The notes: generated from the letters alone by a model not told the origin. A stretch of DNA of 64,000 nt from Candidatus Binatus sp. (GCF_030646925.1 NZ_JAUSKL010000046.1:18891-82890); one strand, 5' to 3'. Shown: positions 34,877 through 44,759, counted from the first letter of the stretch. Program-made: numbers and translations.

Positions 34877-35983
34877 ATGGCGGGCCCCGATCGCAGATTC
34901 ATCCTGCACTTCGACTGGACGATTTTCCTGCTGACACTCACGCTCGCCGGCGTCGGGCTCATCAGCGTCGTCAGCGCTTCGTATGCGGGACCGCATCGAG
35001 CGATCGATCCGCTGGTGGTGCGGCAATTGATCTGGATCGCGGCCGGCACGCTCGCGATGCTGATCACCGTTTTCCTCGACTATCGCGCGTTTCAAACCTA
35101 CGCGTACCCGTTCTACATCATGGTGGTGATCCTGCTGATCGTGGTGCTCGGGATGGGCCACGCGACCGGCGGTTCGAAGCGATGGATCAACCTCGGCTTG
35201 TTCAAGCTCGAGCCGTCGGAGCTGGCGAAAATCGCGGTGGTGTTCGTGCTGGTGCGCTATCTGCGCGAGGAGCCGCCGAAAGGTGGATGGCGGCTCCGCC
35301 AGATGATCATTCCATTCATCCTGCTTGGCATCCCCGCGGGCCTGGTGCTCAAGCAGCCCGACCTCGGCACCGGACTGACGCTGATCCTGATCACGGTGAC
35401 GCTGATTTTCGTCAGCGGGCTCAACTGGCGCACGATGGCGATACTGGCGGTAGCTGCGATGCTCGCGGCGCCGCTGAGTTGGCATTATCTGAAACCGTAC
35501 CAGCGCCAGCGACTGGTCACGTTCATCAATCCGCAGGCCGATCCGCTCGGCTCCGGCTATCACATTATCCAGTCGGAAATTGCGATTGGAGCGGGCGGAT
35601 CGTTCGGCAAGGGCTTTCTAAATGGCACGCAGGCGCGCCTGAATTTCCTGCCCGAGCAACACACCGATTTTATCTTCGCAGTGTTTGCCGAGGAGTTCGG
35701 ACTCGCCGGCTCGCTCATCCTGCTTGCGCTCTATGCGAGCCTGATCGCGCGCGGCGCATGGATTGCGCGGCACGCACGCGATCGGTTCGGCGCGCTGCTC
35801 GCGATCGGCGTCACGGCGATCGTATTCTGGCAGGTCGCGATCAACATCGGCATGGCGACCGGGATGCTGCCGGTGGTGGGAATCACGCTGCCGCTGGTGA
35901 GTTACGGCGGCTCGTCGCTGATCGCGATGATGGCGGCGATCGGGATTTTGATCAGCATCAACACCCGCCGCTTCCTATTTTAA
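34877..35983 (+). CDS. rodA: Peptidoglycan glycosyltransferase RodA (SEDS)
   Basis: 368 residues with ten membrane helices. SEDS marks: GGSKRWINLGLFKLEPSELAKIA, the catalytic Asp in VLKQPDLGTGL, and the C-terminal FIFAVFAEEFGLAGSL and LPLVSYGGSSLIAMMAAIGILISI. It polymerises glycan strands from lipid II together with PBP2. Last gene of the mre operon, 14 bases after mrdA. Confidence 0.96.
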   Translation: MAGPDRRFILHFDWTIFLLTLTLAGVGLISVVSASYAGPHRAIDPLVVRQLIWIAAGTLAMLITVFLDYRAFQTYAYPFYIMVVILLIVVLGMGHATGGSKRWINLGLFKLEPSELAKIAVVFVLVRYLREEPPKGGWRLRQMIIPFILLGIPAGLVLKQPDLGTGLTLILITVTLIFVSGLNWRTMAILAVAAMLAAPLSWHYLKPYQRQRLVTFINPQADPLGSGYHIIQSEIAIGAGGSFGKGFLNGTQARLNFLPEQHTDFIFAVFAEEFGLAGSLILLALYASLIARGAWIARHARDRFGALLAIGVTAIVFWQVAINIGMATGMLPVVGITLPLVSYGGSSLIAMMAAIGILISINTRRFLF

Positions 35984-36087
35984 CCCTCGCACGCCCGTCT
36001 GATCACTAACGGAGCTTGCGCGAGCCTGAGCCGTGATCTACGAACAACAAGCCTATCTGTCGCGGCCTTCGAAGGATCGCTTCGCGG

Positions 36088-36321
36088 TTAGTGTTTTTTC
36101 GGTGACGCGCAGGTGCCGCATCCGGAATTGCATCCGGCGGCGCCATCGGCCGGCGGCGGCCCGAAGTAGTAGCCCGATTGCTCGAGTTCGCCCGGTCCCA
36201 CCCAACTGACGGCATCCGAGGTCGGCGTGTCGCAATGGACGCACACGCGCCGCTCGATACCATCGTCGTCGAGCGCGACGTACGTCAGCACCGACTTTGC
36301 GCACTGGGCGCAATGCGCCAT
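36088..36321 (-). CDS. Small zinc-ribbon protein with Cys-rich tail
   Basis: 77 residues from ATG 36321. Cys4, Cys7, Cys27 and Cys30 form a CxxC-x19-CxxC zinc ribbon; the last residues CNSGCGTCASPKKH add a CxxxCxxC cluster like that in FmdB-related proteins. An open frame reaches back to 36438, but the zinc ribbon begins right at this Met. Function unknown; regulation or metal binding is possible. Isolated gene between rodA and a toxin-antitoxin pair. Confidence 0.65.
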   Translation of the reverse strand: MAHCAQCAKSVLTYVALDDDGIERRVCVHCDTPTSDAVSWVGPGELEQSGYYFGPPPADGAAGCNSGCGTCASPKKH

Positions 36322-36511
36322 CGGAAACGACGAATCTCTGGGCGCGGGGGTAGGCATCAACATCGAAGATACCCGATCGGCCACAACCGTGAAATCGGCA
36401 ACTTTGGCAGCTTTCTTTGCGCCTGCATTGTGAGTCACTCGCGAACCATATTTACGAAATTTGGACGCGAACCGTTTTCAAGCCGCATTTCCACTCGTGT
36501 AAGATCGTGTG

Positions 36512-36796
36512 ATGGCTACAACGATTAAGCTCGAACTGCCCGAAGAGATCGCGAGCCGCCTCAGGGCGAAGTGGAAGGACCTCCCGCGTGCCGCGCTCGA
36601 GAGTTTGCTAGCCGACGGCTATCGATCCGAGCTGCTGAGCGCAGACCAGGTCAGGCAACTGCTCGGCTTTGGCAGCCGGATGCGCGTCGATGAATTTCTC
36701 AAGCAGCATGGTGTTTACGACTACACTGCCGAGGACTTCGAACAGGATCGTCTGACTCTCCACCGCCTCAAGCGCCGGGCAGGCAAGCGGCAATAG
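36512..36796 (+). CDS. UPF0175 family antitoxin-like protein
   Basis: 94 residues from ATG 36512 (a GTG just before is in frame). TTIKLELPEEIASRLRAKWKDLPRAALESLLADGYRSELLSADQVRQLLGFGSRMRVDEFLKQHGV is the usual UPF0175 shape, ending with a Glu/Asp region and a basic tail (LKRRAGKR). UPF0175 genes stand before DUF3368 PIN-like genes as a toxin-antitoxin pair, as here, 10 bases apart. Confidence 0.87.
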   Translation: MATTIKLELPEEIASRLRAKWKDLPRAALESLLADGYRSELLSADQVRQLLGFGSRMRVDEFLKQHGVYDYTAEDFEQDRLTLHRLKRRAGKRQ

Positions 36797-36806
36797 GATT
36801 GCCGAC

Positions 36807-37292
36807 TTGAGAGTCGTCGCCGATACCACGCCATTAAACTATTTGATCCTGATCGAGGGGGTTCACGTCCTGCCAGAAATATTTGACGAGGTTCTCGTTC
36901 CACGTGCCGTAGCACGCGAACTAAAGCATCCGGGAGCTCCCCTCGTAGTCAGGCAGTGGATTGCAAAGCCTCCGCGGTGGTTGCGGGTTGCCGCCGTCTC
37001 GAACCTCGATCCTGCTTTAGGGTATCTCGGAAGTGGTGAGCAGGAAGCAATCGCACTCGCGCTCACGCAGCACGCCGACGCGCTATTGATGGACGAGAAG
37101 GTCGGCCGACGGGAAGCGCAGCGAAGGAATCTCGCCGTGATCGGCACTCTTGCAGTGCTCGACGAAGCTGATCGAGCTGGGCATTTGGATTTCGGCGATG
37201 CCCTCGGCCGCCTGCGTCAAACCAATTTCAGATTATCGCCGGCGCTGCTCAGGATACTCGCTAGACGACGAAGCGAGGGCCAGCGAAGATAA
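36807..37292 (+). CDS. DUF3368 PIN-like toxin
   Basis: 161 residues from TTG 36807. PIN-domain acids: Asp6 in VVADTTPLNYL, Glu of VARELKHP, Glu of GSGEQEAIALA and Asp of DALLMDEKVGRREA. The family resembles VapC ribonucleases and is paired with the UPF0175 gene just upstream. Its end lies one base from the convergent ABC permease stop, so it is squeezed into the gap. Confidence 0.85.
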   Translation: MRVVADTTPLNYLILIEGVHVLPEIFDEVLVPRAVARELKHPGAPLVVRQWIAKPPRWLRVAAVSNLDPALGYLGSGEQEAIALALTQHADALLMDEKVGRREAQRRNLAVIGTLAVLDEADRAGHLDFGDALGRLRQTNFRLSPALLRILARRRSEGQRR

Positions 37293-37293
37293 C

Positions 37294-38205
37294 CTACGTG
37301 CGGTGGTAGGGTTCGCCGAGCGCGCTGGGGGCGGCGGCTTGACCGCCAAAACTTGCGAGGACCACCAGAGTCAGCGCATAGGGCAGCGCGAGGAAAAGCT
37401 GATACGGGACCATCGTGCCGAGCGCCTGCAAGCCAAATTGCAGCGCCATCGCGGCGCCGAACAGCAGCGACGCCGCACACAGTCCCCACGCGTTCCATCG
37501 CCCGAGAATCACCACCGACAGCGCGACGAATCCTCGGCCGGCCGAAATGTTTTCGACGAAGGTGTTCGCATACGCGAGCGTGAGGTACGCGCCCGCCAGT
37601 CCAGTCAGCGCTCCCGCCGCGATCAGCGCCTGCCATCGGATTCGATAGACGTTGAGCCCGAGCGCGTCGGCGGCCGCCGGACGTTCACCCGCCGCGCGCA
37701 GCCGGAGTCCGTAGCGCGTGCGCGAAATGAGATAGGCGAGAATCGGCACCAGCGCGAAGGTGAGATACACCAGCGCGTTGTGATCGAAGAGCACTGGCCC
37801 GAGCAGCGGGATTTTCGCGAGCGGACCGAGCGGAATTCTCGGCACCGATCGCACCATGAAAGCCTTGCCGGTGACGCCGAACATCCGGCGATAGAAGACG
37901 CCGGTGATTCCGAGCGACAGGATGCTGAGCGCGGTGCCGGAGACGACCTGGTTCACGGCGAGATTCACCACCAGCGCCGCGAAGATCGCGTTGATGACGA
38001 CGCCGGCGGCGATTCCGCACGCGAGCCCCAGCAGGAGACTCCCGCTGAAGTACGCGCCCGCGAGCGCGAAGAATGCGCCCGAGAGCATCGCGCCTTCGAT
38101 TCCGATATTGACGATGCCGCTTTCCTCGACGAGCAGTTCGCCGAGCGCCGCCAGGAGAATCGGCGTCGCCATGCTGAGCATCGAACTCAGGAACGCTTCA
38201 AGCAT
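37294..38205 (-). CDS. ABC importer permease 2 (nucleoside/BMP type)
   Basis: 303 residues with about nine membrane helices, related to YufQ/NupQ of the branched-chain permease family: LVEESGIVNIGIEGAMLSGAFFA and GERPAAADALGLNVYRIRWQALIAAGALTGLAGAYLTL are characteristic. It overlaps the upstream permease by 8 bases. No binding protein (BMP lipoprotein) gene is found in the window, so it may lie elsewhere. Confidence 0.88.
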   Translation of the reverse strand: MLEAFLSSMLSMATPILLAALGELLVEESGIVNIGIEGAMLSGAFFALAGAYFSGSLLLGLACGIAAGVVINAIFAALVVNLAVNQVVSGTALSILSLGITGVFYRRMFGVTGKAFMVRSVPRIPLGPLAKIPLLGPVLFDHNALVYLTFALVPILAYLISRTRYGLRLRAAGERPAAADALGLNVYRIRWQALIAAGALTGLAGAYLTLAYANTFVENISAGRGFVALSVVILGRWNAWGLCAASLLFGAAMALQFGLQALGTMVPYQLFLALPYALTLVVLASFGGQAAAPSALGEPYHRT

Positions 38206-39271
38206 CGGGCAACTCCGCGGCGGCGATCGGATCGGTCATGACGCTGTCACCAAGCATCGTTTTGCGCATCCCGCTCCAGAGCGGAGTGTCGAACGCGAGC
38301 AGGAACAGAATCACCATCCCCTGAATCACCTGCACCAACACGGGCGAGACGTTCTGCGAGCGCTGCATCGCCTGCGAGCCGTTGTCGAGCGCGCCGAAAA
38401 AGAGCGCCGCCGCGATGATGCCGAGCGGATTGAGGTGCGCGACCAGCGCGACGGCGATCGCCTCGTAACCCCATCCCGGCGAGAGCTTCTCGAACAATCG
38501 ATGCGTGATCGCCGACACTTGCACCGCGCCGCCGAGGCCTGCGAGCGCGCCCGAGAGGGCCATCACCACAATCGTGAGGCGCTCGATTCTGATACGGAAG
38601 AAGGTCGCGGCGCGGCGATTGCGGCCCATCGCGCGCAGCTCGAAACCAGCGCTGGTATGGAACAAAACGACGTAGCACGCAGCCGCGAGGATCACCGCGA
38701 TCAGCATGCCCAGGTTGAGGCGGCTCGGCGCAAAATAAAATCCCAGCTCCGCTGACGCCGCAATCGGCGAGCTGGCCGGATAGGAGCGCGACGGTTCCAT
38801 CAGCGGTCCGTGCACGACCCAGCTCAGCATCTGCGCCGCAACGAAATTCAGCATGATCGTGCTGATAACTTCGTTCACGTCGCGCCGCGCGCGGAGCCAT
38901 CCGGCGAGACCGCCCCAGATCGCGCCGCCCACTGCGCCTGCGCTCAACACGACAGCGATCGCTACCGGATGCGGCCAGTCGCCGAGCCACGGACCGATTG
39001 CGCCGGCCGCGATCGCGCCGATCACGAGCTGGCCGTCGGCGCCGATATTCCAGAGCGCGCCCGAGAACGCGAGCGAGATCGCGAGTCCGGTGAACACCAG
39101 CGGCGTCGCCTTGACGATCGTGTCGGTGAAGGCATACCAACTGCCGAATGCGCCTTCGCCGAGCGCCGCGAAAACGCCGATCGGCGACGCGCCGAGCGCG
39201 AGTAAGATGATCGAAATCGACAACGCGGCGAGCGCGAGCGCGGCGGCGGGCTTGGCGACTGACGGCAGCAT
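38198..39271 (-). CDS. ABC importer permease 1 (nucleoside/BMP type)
   Basis: 357 residues, about nine helices, YufP/NupP-like: TPLVFTGLAISLAFSGALWNIGADGQLVIGAIAA, RRDVNEVISTIMLNFVA and LSPGWGYEAIAVALVAHLNPLGI. It follows the ATPase gene by 18 bases. The long N-terminal part and the acidic C-tail (TDPIAAAELPDA) are less conserved. Confidence 0.88.
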   Translation of the reverse strand: MLPSVAKPAAALALAALSISIILLALGASPIGVFAALGEGAFGSWYAFTDTIVKATPLVFTGLAISLAFSGALWNIGADGQLVIGAIAAGAIGPWLGDWPHPVAIAVVLSAGAVGGAIWGGLAGWLRARRDVNEVISTIMLNFVAAQMLSWVVHGPLMEPSRSYPASSPIAASAELGFYFAPSRLNLGMLIAVILAAACYVVLFHTSAGFELRAMGRNRRAATFFRIRIERLTIVVMALSGALAGLGGAVQVSAITHRLFEKLSPGWGYEAIAVALVAHLNPLGIIAAALFFGALDNGSQAMQRSQNVSPVLVQVIQGMVILFLLAFDTPLWSGMRKTMLGDSVMTDPIAAAELPDA

Positions 39272-39289
39272 CGACGCGCGCGTCCTGCG

Positions 39290-40774
39290 CTACCGTTGCT
39301 CCGCGATTCCCGCCATCAGCAGGCCAAGTTGCTCGGGGTCGCGCTGCTCGGCGGTGGTGTGATGAATCCTGCCGCGGCTGATCACCATCAGGCGGCCGCA
39401 GAGCGCGAGCAATTCGTCGAGGTCGCTCGAGATGAGCAGCACCGCGCCTCCGGCGGCGGCGAAATCGAGCAGGGTGCGATGCACATCGGCGGTGGCGTTC
39501 AGATCGAGTCCGCGGCAGATATTGTGCGCGACGATGATCCGCGGCTCACCCGCAATCGCGCGCGCGACCTCGAGTCGCTGCCGATTTCCGCCGGACAGCG
39601 AACCGGCCATCGCGTCGGGTCCGCTCGCGCGGATGCGAAAACGGGTGAGCAGACTCGCGCAAAGTTCGATCGCCTTCGACCGGCTGAGCCATCCACGCGA
39701 CGTCATCTGCGCGCGGATCGGATTCGCGAGCAGCAGATTTTCCCACAGCTCCATGTCGAGGATGAGGCCGTCGAGGTCGCGATTCTGCGGTATCACCGCC
39801 ATCGCGGAGCCGTCGTTTCCGCCCGCGCCCAGCACCTTGATCGATCCGGCGGTGGCGTCGCGCACGCCCGCCAGCAACTCGACGAGTTCGGTCTGCCCGT
39901 TGCCGTCGACGCCCGCGATCCCCGCGATTTCGCCAGCCGCGACGCTGAACGAGATGCGATCGAGGATGCGGCGCCGATTCGATTCCAGCGTGAGATTCTC
40001 GACCTCGAGCGCAACCCCGCCAGCGTTCCGCTTCAACAGATTCGCGTCGGGCTGCGCGACCAACTCGCCGAGCATCAGGCGCGCGAGCGCGCTCTCGTCG
40101 GTTTCGGCGGGCGTCATTTTACCGACTACGCGGCCGTGGCGGAGCACGGTGATTCGATCCGCGACCGCCATCGCCTCAGCGAGCTTGTGCGTAATCAGCA
40201 CGACGATTCGGCCTTCGCCGCGAAGGCGCCGCAGCAAGTCGAGGAATGCCTTCAACTCAGACGGCGCGAGCACTCCGGTCGGCTCGTCGAGAATCAGCAC
40301 GCGCGGATCGAAACTGAGCGCGCGCAGCACCTCGAGCCGCACCCGTTCGGCGACCGAGCGCTGCTCGACCCGCGATTCTGCCGGCGGCAAATCGAAGCCC
40401 AGCTTGCGCGCGAGTTCCGCGCTGCGCGCCGCGACCGCGGGCAAATCGAGGATAGCGCTTTCGCGATCGAAACCGCCGAGCGCGAGATTTTCCTCCCACG
40501 TGAACCGCTCGAACAGCATCGGGCTCTGATGCACCGTCGCGATTCCCGCCTGCAGCGCTGCATGCGGCGAGCCCGCGACGAGCGCCCGTCCGTCGAGCGA
40601 AGCCGCTCCGGCGTCGGGCCGCAACGCACCCGCGATCACGTTCATCAGCGTGGTTTTGCCGGCGCCGTTTTCACCGACCAGCGCGTGAATCTCGCCGGGG
40701 CGCGCCTCGAAATCAACGCCGTCGAGCGCGAGCGTGCGCCCGAAGCGTTTCGATATGGCGCTGGCTTTGAGCAC
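39290..40774 (-). CDS. ABC importer ATPase, two fused nucleotide-binding domains (nucleoside type)
   Basis: 494 residues with two ABC domains. Domain 1: Walker A GENGAGKTT, signature degenerate (QRSVAERVRLEVLRAL), Walker B VLILDEPTG. Domain 2: Walker A degenerate (GVDGNGQTE, lacking Lys), good signature SGGNRQRLEVARAI and a changed Walker B (RIIVAHNICRGLD). This asymmetric pattern is normal for the sugar/nucleoside ATPases such as YufO/NupA and RbsA. It precedes both permease genes. Confidence 0.9.
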   Translation of the reverse strand: MLKASAISKRFGRTLALDGVDFEARPGEIHALVGENGAGKTTLMNVIAGALRPDAGAASLDGRALVAGSPHAALQAGIATVHQSPMLFERFTWEENLALGGFDRESAILDLPAVAARSAELARKLGFDLPPAESRVEQRSVAERVRLEVLRALSFDPRVLILDEPTGVLAPSELKAFLDLLRRLRGEGRIVVLITHKLAEAMAVADRITVLRHGRVVGKMTPAETDESALARLMLGELVAQPDANLLKRNAGGVALEVENLTLESNRRRILDRISFSVAAGEIAGIAGVDGNGQTELVELLAGVRDATAGSIKVLGAGGNDGSAMAVIPQNRDLDGLILDMELWENLLLANPIRAQMTSRGWLSRSKAIELCASLLTRFRIRASGPDAMAGSLSGGNRQRLEVARAIAGEPRIIVAHNICRGLDLNATADVHRTLLDFAAAGGAVLLISSDLDELLALCGRLMVISRGRIHHTTAEQRDPEQLGLLMAGIAEQR

Positions 40775-40777
40775 CGA

Positions 40778-42109
40778 TCAGGTTAGTTCGGTGATGAAGT
40801 AATTGTTGAGCACGAATTCGATCGCGTCCTTGGGCGACGACAACAGCCCGTCGAGCTGCCGGTCCTCGACTTCCTTCAGGATCGCCTTGAAGCGCGGCCC
40901 GGGCGCGAAGCCGAGTTGCTTCAGATCTTTGCCAGTGATCAGCGGCGTCGGACGAATCTCAGCCTTGCCCATCGAGTTCAGCGCATCCCGGCAAAAATTC
41001 CAGAAGCCGAGATACGAACTCGACGCGAACGCATCGAGGAACGCGACTTCCATCAGTTCGTCGAAGCCATCGTCGGCGAGCATCCGCTTGAGCGTCGCTT
41101 GGCGCATCCGCGGCGCCATGCAGAGCTTCAGGTGATTCTTGACCAGGTACGCGACGCGCTCCTGCGTGGCTCGCGAGCGCTTGAGCCGCGCCAGCATCTC
41201 CGCCGCGATCACCGCGCCCTGCTCGGTATGCCCATAGAAAGTGACCTTGTCGCCACTCACGGCGCGGCATCGCGGCTTGGCGATATCGTGCAGCAGGATT
41301 CCGAACGCGATGGTCTCGCTGGCTCCGGCGGGCAGCATCGAAACCCCAATCCGCGTATGGGTATAGACGTCGCCCTCGGGATGAAAATTCGCGGGCTGCT
41401 CGCATCCGATCAGCTCGACGACCTCGGGCAGGAGCAATTGCATCAGGCCGCTTTCGAGCAGCAGATCTATCCCGCGCGCGGCGCCGCCCTCGGTCATGAT
41501 CATGACCATTTCCTGGCCGATTCTTTCCGGAGAAATTCCGATAATCGTCGGCGCGGTGCGCTTCATCGCGGCCCAGGTCGCCGGCTCGATCGTGAAATCC
41601 ATCCGCGCCGCAAATCTCGCGGCGCGCAGAATCCGCAGATGATCCTCGTCGAAGCGATCGTAGGGATTTCCGATCGCGCGGACGGTTCCGGCCTTTAGAT
41701 CGCGCATCCCGCCGACCAGATCGATCACGCGATCCGTGGCGGGATCGTAGAACATCCCACCGATCGTAAAGTCGCGCCGGATCGCATCTTCCTCGATTGT
41801 GCCGAATCGCACCGACGACGGATGGCGTCCATCGACGTAGGGCGCGTCGGCGCGGAAGGTCGCGACCTCGATCGGCTTGGAGTGGTCCGCAGGCACGACG
41901 CCGATCACGCCGAATTTCGCGCCGACCGCGACCGTATTGTCGAACATCCGCTGCACGACCTCGGGACGCGCGTCGGTGGCGACGTCGTAATCCTTCGGCG
42001 TGACGCCAAGCACGCGATCGCGCACGCATCCGCCGGCGAAATACGCGCGAAAGCCCGCCCTCGTGAGGCGGCGCACGATTCTCAGCGCCTTTGATTCCCT
42101 TTCGTCCAT
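40778..42109 (-). CDS. CCA-adding enzyme / poly(A) polymerase family
   Basis: 443 residues. Class II nucleotidyltransferase core GGCVRDRVLGVTPKDYDVATDARPE with the catalytic DYD, RRDFTIGGMFYD, then RRILRAARFAARMDF (nucleotide and tRNA neck motifs) and the HD-like ILLHDIAKPRC region. It may be a tRNA CCA-adding enzyme or PcnB-type poly(A) polymerase; the RLGVTPKDYDVAT block followed by the long C-terminal helix part is compatible with both. It ends 3 bases before the ABC ATPase gene, so it could head that transcript. Confidence 0.85.
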   Translation of the reverse strand: MDERESKALRIVRRLTRAGFRAYFAGGCVRDRVLGVTPKDYDVATDARPEVVQRMFDNTVAVGAKFGVIGVVPADHSKPIEVATFRADAPYVDGRHPSSVRFGTIEEDAIRRDFTIGGMFYDPATDRVIDLVGGMRDLKAGTVRAIGNPYDRFDEDHLRILRAARFAARMDFTIEPATWAAMKRTAPTIIGISPERIGQEMVMIMTEGGAARGIDLLLESGLMQLLLPEVVELIGCEQPANFHPEGDVYTHTRIGVSMLPAGASETIAFGILLHDIAKPRCRAVSGDKVTFYGHTEQGAVIAAEMLARLKRSRATQERVAYLVKNHLKLCMAPRMRQATLKRMLADDGFDELMEVAFLDAFASSSYLGFWNFCRDALNSMGKAEIRPTPLITGKDLKQLGFAPGPRFKAILKEVEDRQLDGLLSSPKDAIEFVLNNYFITELT

Positions 42110-42224
42110 GTGCGGCTTCCGCGAAACATTTTATAGCGGCGAAGTCGCGGCGTGCCACCGCGCGCGAGCGGCAATCGTCTCCTATCGAGGGAGATCTTCG
42201 CGCCACTGACCGGCTGCGCGTCGA

Positions 42225-42902
42225 TCAAAAAACGAGCGGGACCAGCCGATAGCGGACTTGGTGCCGATACTCGGAGTATCCCGGCAAATTTATCGACAGG
42301 AATTTTTCTTCGTCGCGAAGCCTCCACACAATTGCGAGTGCGAGCGCGATGAACATCAGCAGCCCCCACCACGAGCCGAGCGCGAGCGGCGTACCGAACA
42401 GCATGATCAGGCCGCCCGAGTACATCGGATGACGCACGATCGCGTACGGTCCCGTCGAGATGACCTTCTGATCGTCGGCGACCTCGATGATCGCAGCGGT
42501 GAAGGTGTTCTCGCGGAAAACTACGAAGATGATGAGAAAGCCGAGCGCCACCAGGACGTCGCCGGCGATCACGATCGGCACCGGGACATGCGACCAGGCA
42601 AAGCGACGATCGAGCGCGGGCACCACCATCACGCCGGCAAAAGCGATCGCGGCGATCGCCTGGATTACTTTCTGGCTTGTCTCTTTCTCGGCGGTCGGGC
42701 CCGCGTTGATGCGCCGTTCGAGGAGTTGCGGATCCTTGTTCCAGAGATAGACGCTGATCACCGCGGTCGATGCGCCAAAGACGAACAGATAGAGCCACGC
42801 TTGCCAGTAGTCGAGCGTCCACGCTGGAAGGAACAGCAAAATTCCCAGCAGGCAGATTAGCTGCACGAATCCGACGATCGTCTTTCGCTTGAGATCGTTC
42901 AC
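42225..42902 (-). CDS. Isoprenylcysteine methyltransferase-like (ICMT/NnrU-type) membrane protein
   Basis: 225 residues from GTG 42902 (MNDLKRKTIVGFVQLICL); further upstream Met codons are in low-conservation DNA. Five to six membrane helices, then the family motif TGPYAIVRHPMYSGGLIMLFGTPLALGSWWGL and RDEEKFLSINLPGYSEYRHQVRYRLVP. Such proteins bind S-adenosylmethionine through the RHPxY segment and methylate a carboxyl or sterol-like group. The substrate in bacteria is mostly unknown. Confidence 0.85.
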   Translation of the reverse strand: MNDLKRKTIVGFVQLICLLGILLFLPAWTLDYWQAWLYLFVFGASTAVISVYLWNKDPQLLERRINAGPTAEKETSQKVIQAIAAIAFAGVMVVPALDRRFAWSHVPVPIVIAGDVLVALGFLIIFVVFRENTFTAAIIEVADDQKVISTGPYAIVRHPMYSGGLIMLFGTPLALGSWWGLLMFIALALAIVWRLRDEEKFLSINLPGYSEYRHQVRYRLVPLVF

Positions 42903-42966
42903 GCTTGCCCTGTCGCGCCTGGATCGCGCGAAGCGATCGCCGCGCGATACTTCATTGTACCGCCAA

Positions 42967-43749
42967 CTAGCCGACGCGGCTCGGGCCCAGCACGATTCCG
43001 CCATCGACCGCGATCACCTGCCCGGTCACGTTCTTCGCGAGGTCGGAGCAGAGCCACGACACCGTGCGGCCGATATCCTCGACCGTCTGCTCGCGCCCGA
43101 GCGGAACAATCGCTTTAACCGTCGCCTCGAAGGTCGCGCGCGCGTTCGCGTCGCCGCCGCCGAGCGCCGCGCCGAGTTCCTCCCAGATTTTCGTGTAGAT
43201 CAAACCGGGCGCGACCGCGTTGACGCGAATCCCGGCGCTGCCGAGTTGCAGCGCGAGCGTCTTGGTGTAGGAAATCACGCCGGCCTTGGCGGCGGCGTAC
43301 GCGGCGAGCACCGGCGTCGCCAACAATCCCGCGATCGACGACGTGTTGCAAATCGCGCCGCCCTTTTGCATCCTCGGCGCGACTTCCTTCGACACGATAT
43401 AGACCGAGTTGAGATTCAAATCGACGTATCTGCGCCAGGTATCGACGCTGTCCCATTCGTGCTTGCGGCCGCTTTCGAACCACGCGCGCTCGCCGCCGCC
43501 GGCGTTGTTGCACAGCACCGCCGGATGCTTCCCCAACTTCGCGGTGATCTCCTCGACCGCGCGATGAATCGATTTCTCGTCGGTGACATCGGCGCTGAAG
43601 CCATCGACCAGCTCCGCGATCGCGGCTGGCGGCGGCGCGAGTTCGCGATCGAGTATGGCGACCTTGTCCACGACTTTTTCCTCCAGCAATGCGTTCACGA
43701 TCCCGAGTCCGAGTCCGCGCGCGCCGCCGGTTACGATTGCGTATTTCAT
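42967..43749 (-). CDS. Short-chain dehydrogenase/reductase (3-oxoacyl-ACP reductase-like)
   Basis: 260 residues. TGGARGLGLGI (7-17) binds NAD(P), CNNAGGG is in the right place, NTSSIAGLL and YAAAKAGVI carry Ser, Tyr and Lys. AVDGGIVLG ends the fold. No context reveals the substrate; upstream lies the divergent methyltransferase gene. Confidence 0.87.
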   Translation of the reverse strand: MKYAIVTGGARGLGLGIVNALLEEKVVDKVAILDRELAPPPAAIAELVDGFSADVTDEKSIHRAVEEITAKLGKHPAVLCNNAGGGERAWFESGRKHEWDSVDTWRRYVDLNLNSVYIVSKEVAPRMQKGGAICNTSSIAGLLATPVLAAYAAAKAGVISYTKTLALQLGSAGIRVNAVAPGLIYTKIWEELGAALGGGDANARATFEATVKAIVPLGREQTVEDIGRTVSWLCSDLAKNVTGQVIAVDGGIVLGPSRVG

Positions 43750-43916
43750 CGATTTATCACCTCGCTCGATTTCCTTTTTTCAGTTCCGCGTTCGAATGCT
43801 CACGCTGTCGAGCATCATCGATACGGCGCCAAGGATGCAACCGTGATCAGCGGGTTCCCTCGGCGCGCTTTGTATTCCACGCGCAGTTGCGATATCGCTG
43901 GCGCCGGAGAACCGCT

Positions 43917-44714
43917 ATGACCGAACCCTATTACAAGCAGCACTGGGTCGAGATCGACGCCGACCGCCATTCCGCCTACGACCAGATTCTGGCCTTTCAT
44001 CCCGCGCTCGAGCCGATGCTGCGGCCGCTCGATCTTAGACCCGGCTTGCGCGTGCTCGACGTCGGTTCCGGCCCCGGCCACACGACGCTCGAACTTGCGC
44101 GGCGCGTCGCGCCCGGCGGCTCGGTCACCGGCGTCGACATCAATGCCGAGTTCGTCGCGCGATCTTCGGCGCGCGCCCGCGACGGCAAGCTCGATGCCAC
44201 CTTCGTTCATAGCGCGTTTCCGCCGCTACCGTTCCCCGACAATTCGTTCGATCGCGTGTGGTGCAAAAACGTCCTTGAGTATGTCGATTCCGCCGCCGAT
44301 ACTGTGGCCGAGATGGTCCGAGTCGCAGCACCCGGCGCGGTGGTCGTCGCAGTCGATAGCGACTGGGACATGATCGTGCTCGAGACCACGCCCGATTCGC
44401 GCGAGCGCAACGACCGCATCCTCGCGGCGTCGAAGGCGATCGCGATCAAGGAGCCTCGCATCGGCCGCCAGCTTCACGGCCTGTTTCGCCGCGCCGGCCT
44501 CGATCAGATCAACGTGGAGATTTTCGCGGGCGCCGATACCGCGGGACGCTCGCTCCCGATGCTGAAGGCTAGTTTTGCGCGCTATGCGCGCGACTCGGGC
44601 AAAATCGCGGCGCCGGAACTCGAACGATGGCTCGCCGACGTCGATTCGGCCGTCAGGGAGGGCTCGTATTTTTTCGTGCTGCCGCAATTCGTCGCGCGCG
44701 GAATCAAGAAGTAG
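43917..44714 (+). CDS. Class I SAM-dependent methyltransferase
   Basis: 265 residues from ATG 43917 (GGAG four bases away at 43907). VLDVGSGPGHTTLELAR (motif I), GVDINAEFV, LPFPDNSFDRVWCKNVLEYVD (motif III) and the following PGAVVVAVDSDWD define a UbiE/Methyltransf_11 type. The C-terminal region (LPMLKASFARYARDSGKI) would take the substrate; unknown. Followed after 45 bases by the DUF1499 gene, maybe in one operon. Confidence 0.87.
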   Translation: MTEPYYKQHWVEIDADRHSAYDQILAFHPALEPMLRPLDLRPGLRVLDVGSGPGHTTLELARRVAPGGSVTGVDINAEFVARSSARARDGKLDATFVHSAFPPLPFPDNSFDRVWCKNVLEYVDSAADTVAEMVRVAAPGAVVVAVDSDWDMIVLETTPDSRERNDRILAASKAIAIKEPRIGRQLHGLFRRAGLDQINVEIFAGADTAGRSLPMLKASFARYARDSGKIAAPELERWLADVDSAVREGSYFFVLPQFVARGIKK

Positions 44715-44759
44715 CTGGCCGCCGCCGTCGGCGCGCGAACAACTTCAGGGGGAATCGAG

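Noticed and set aside
39296..40786. 496-codon rightward ORF
   Set aside because: Exact antisense of the two-domain ABC ATPase; Arg/Asp-rich shadow translation.
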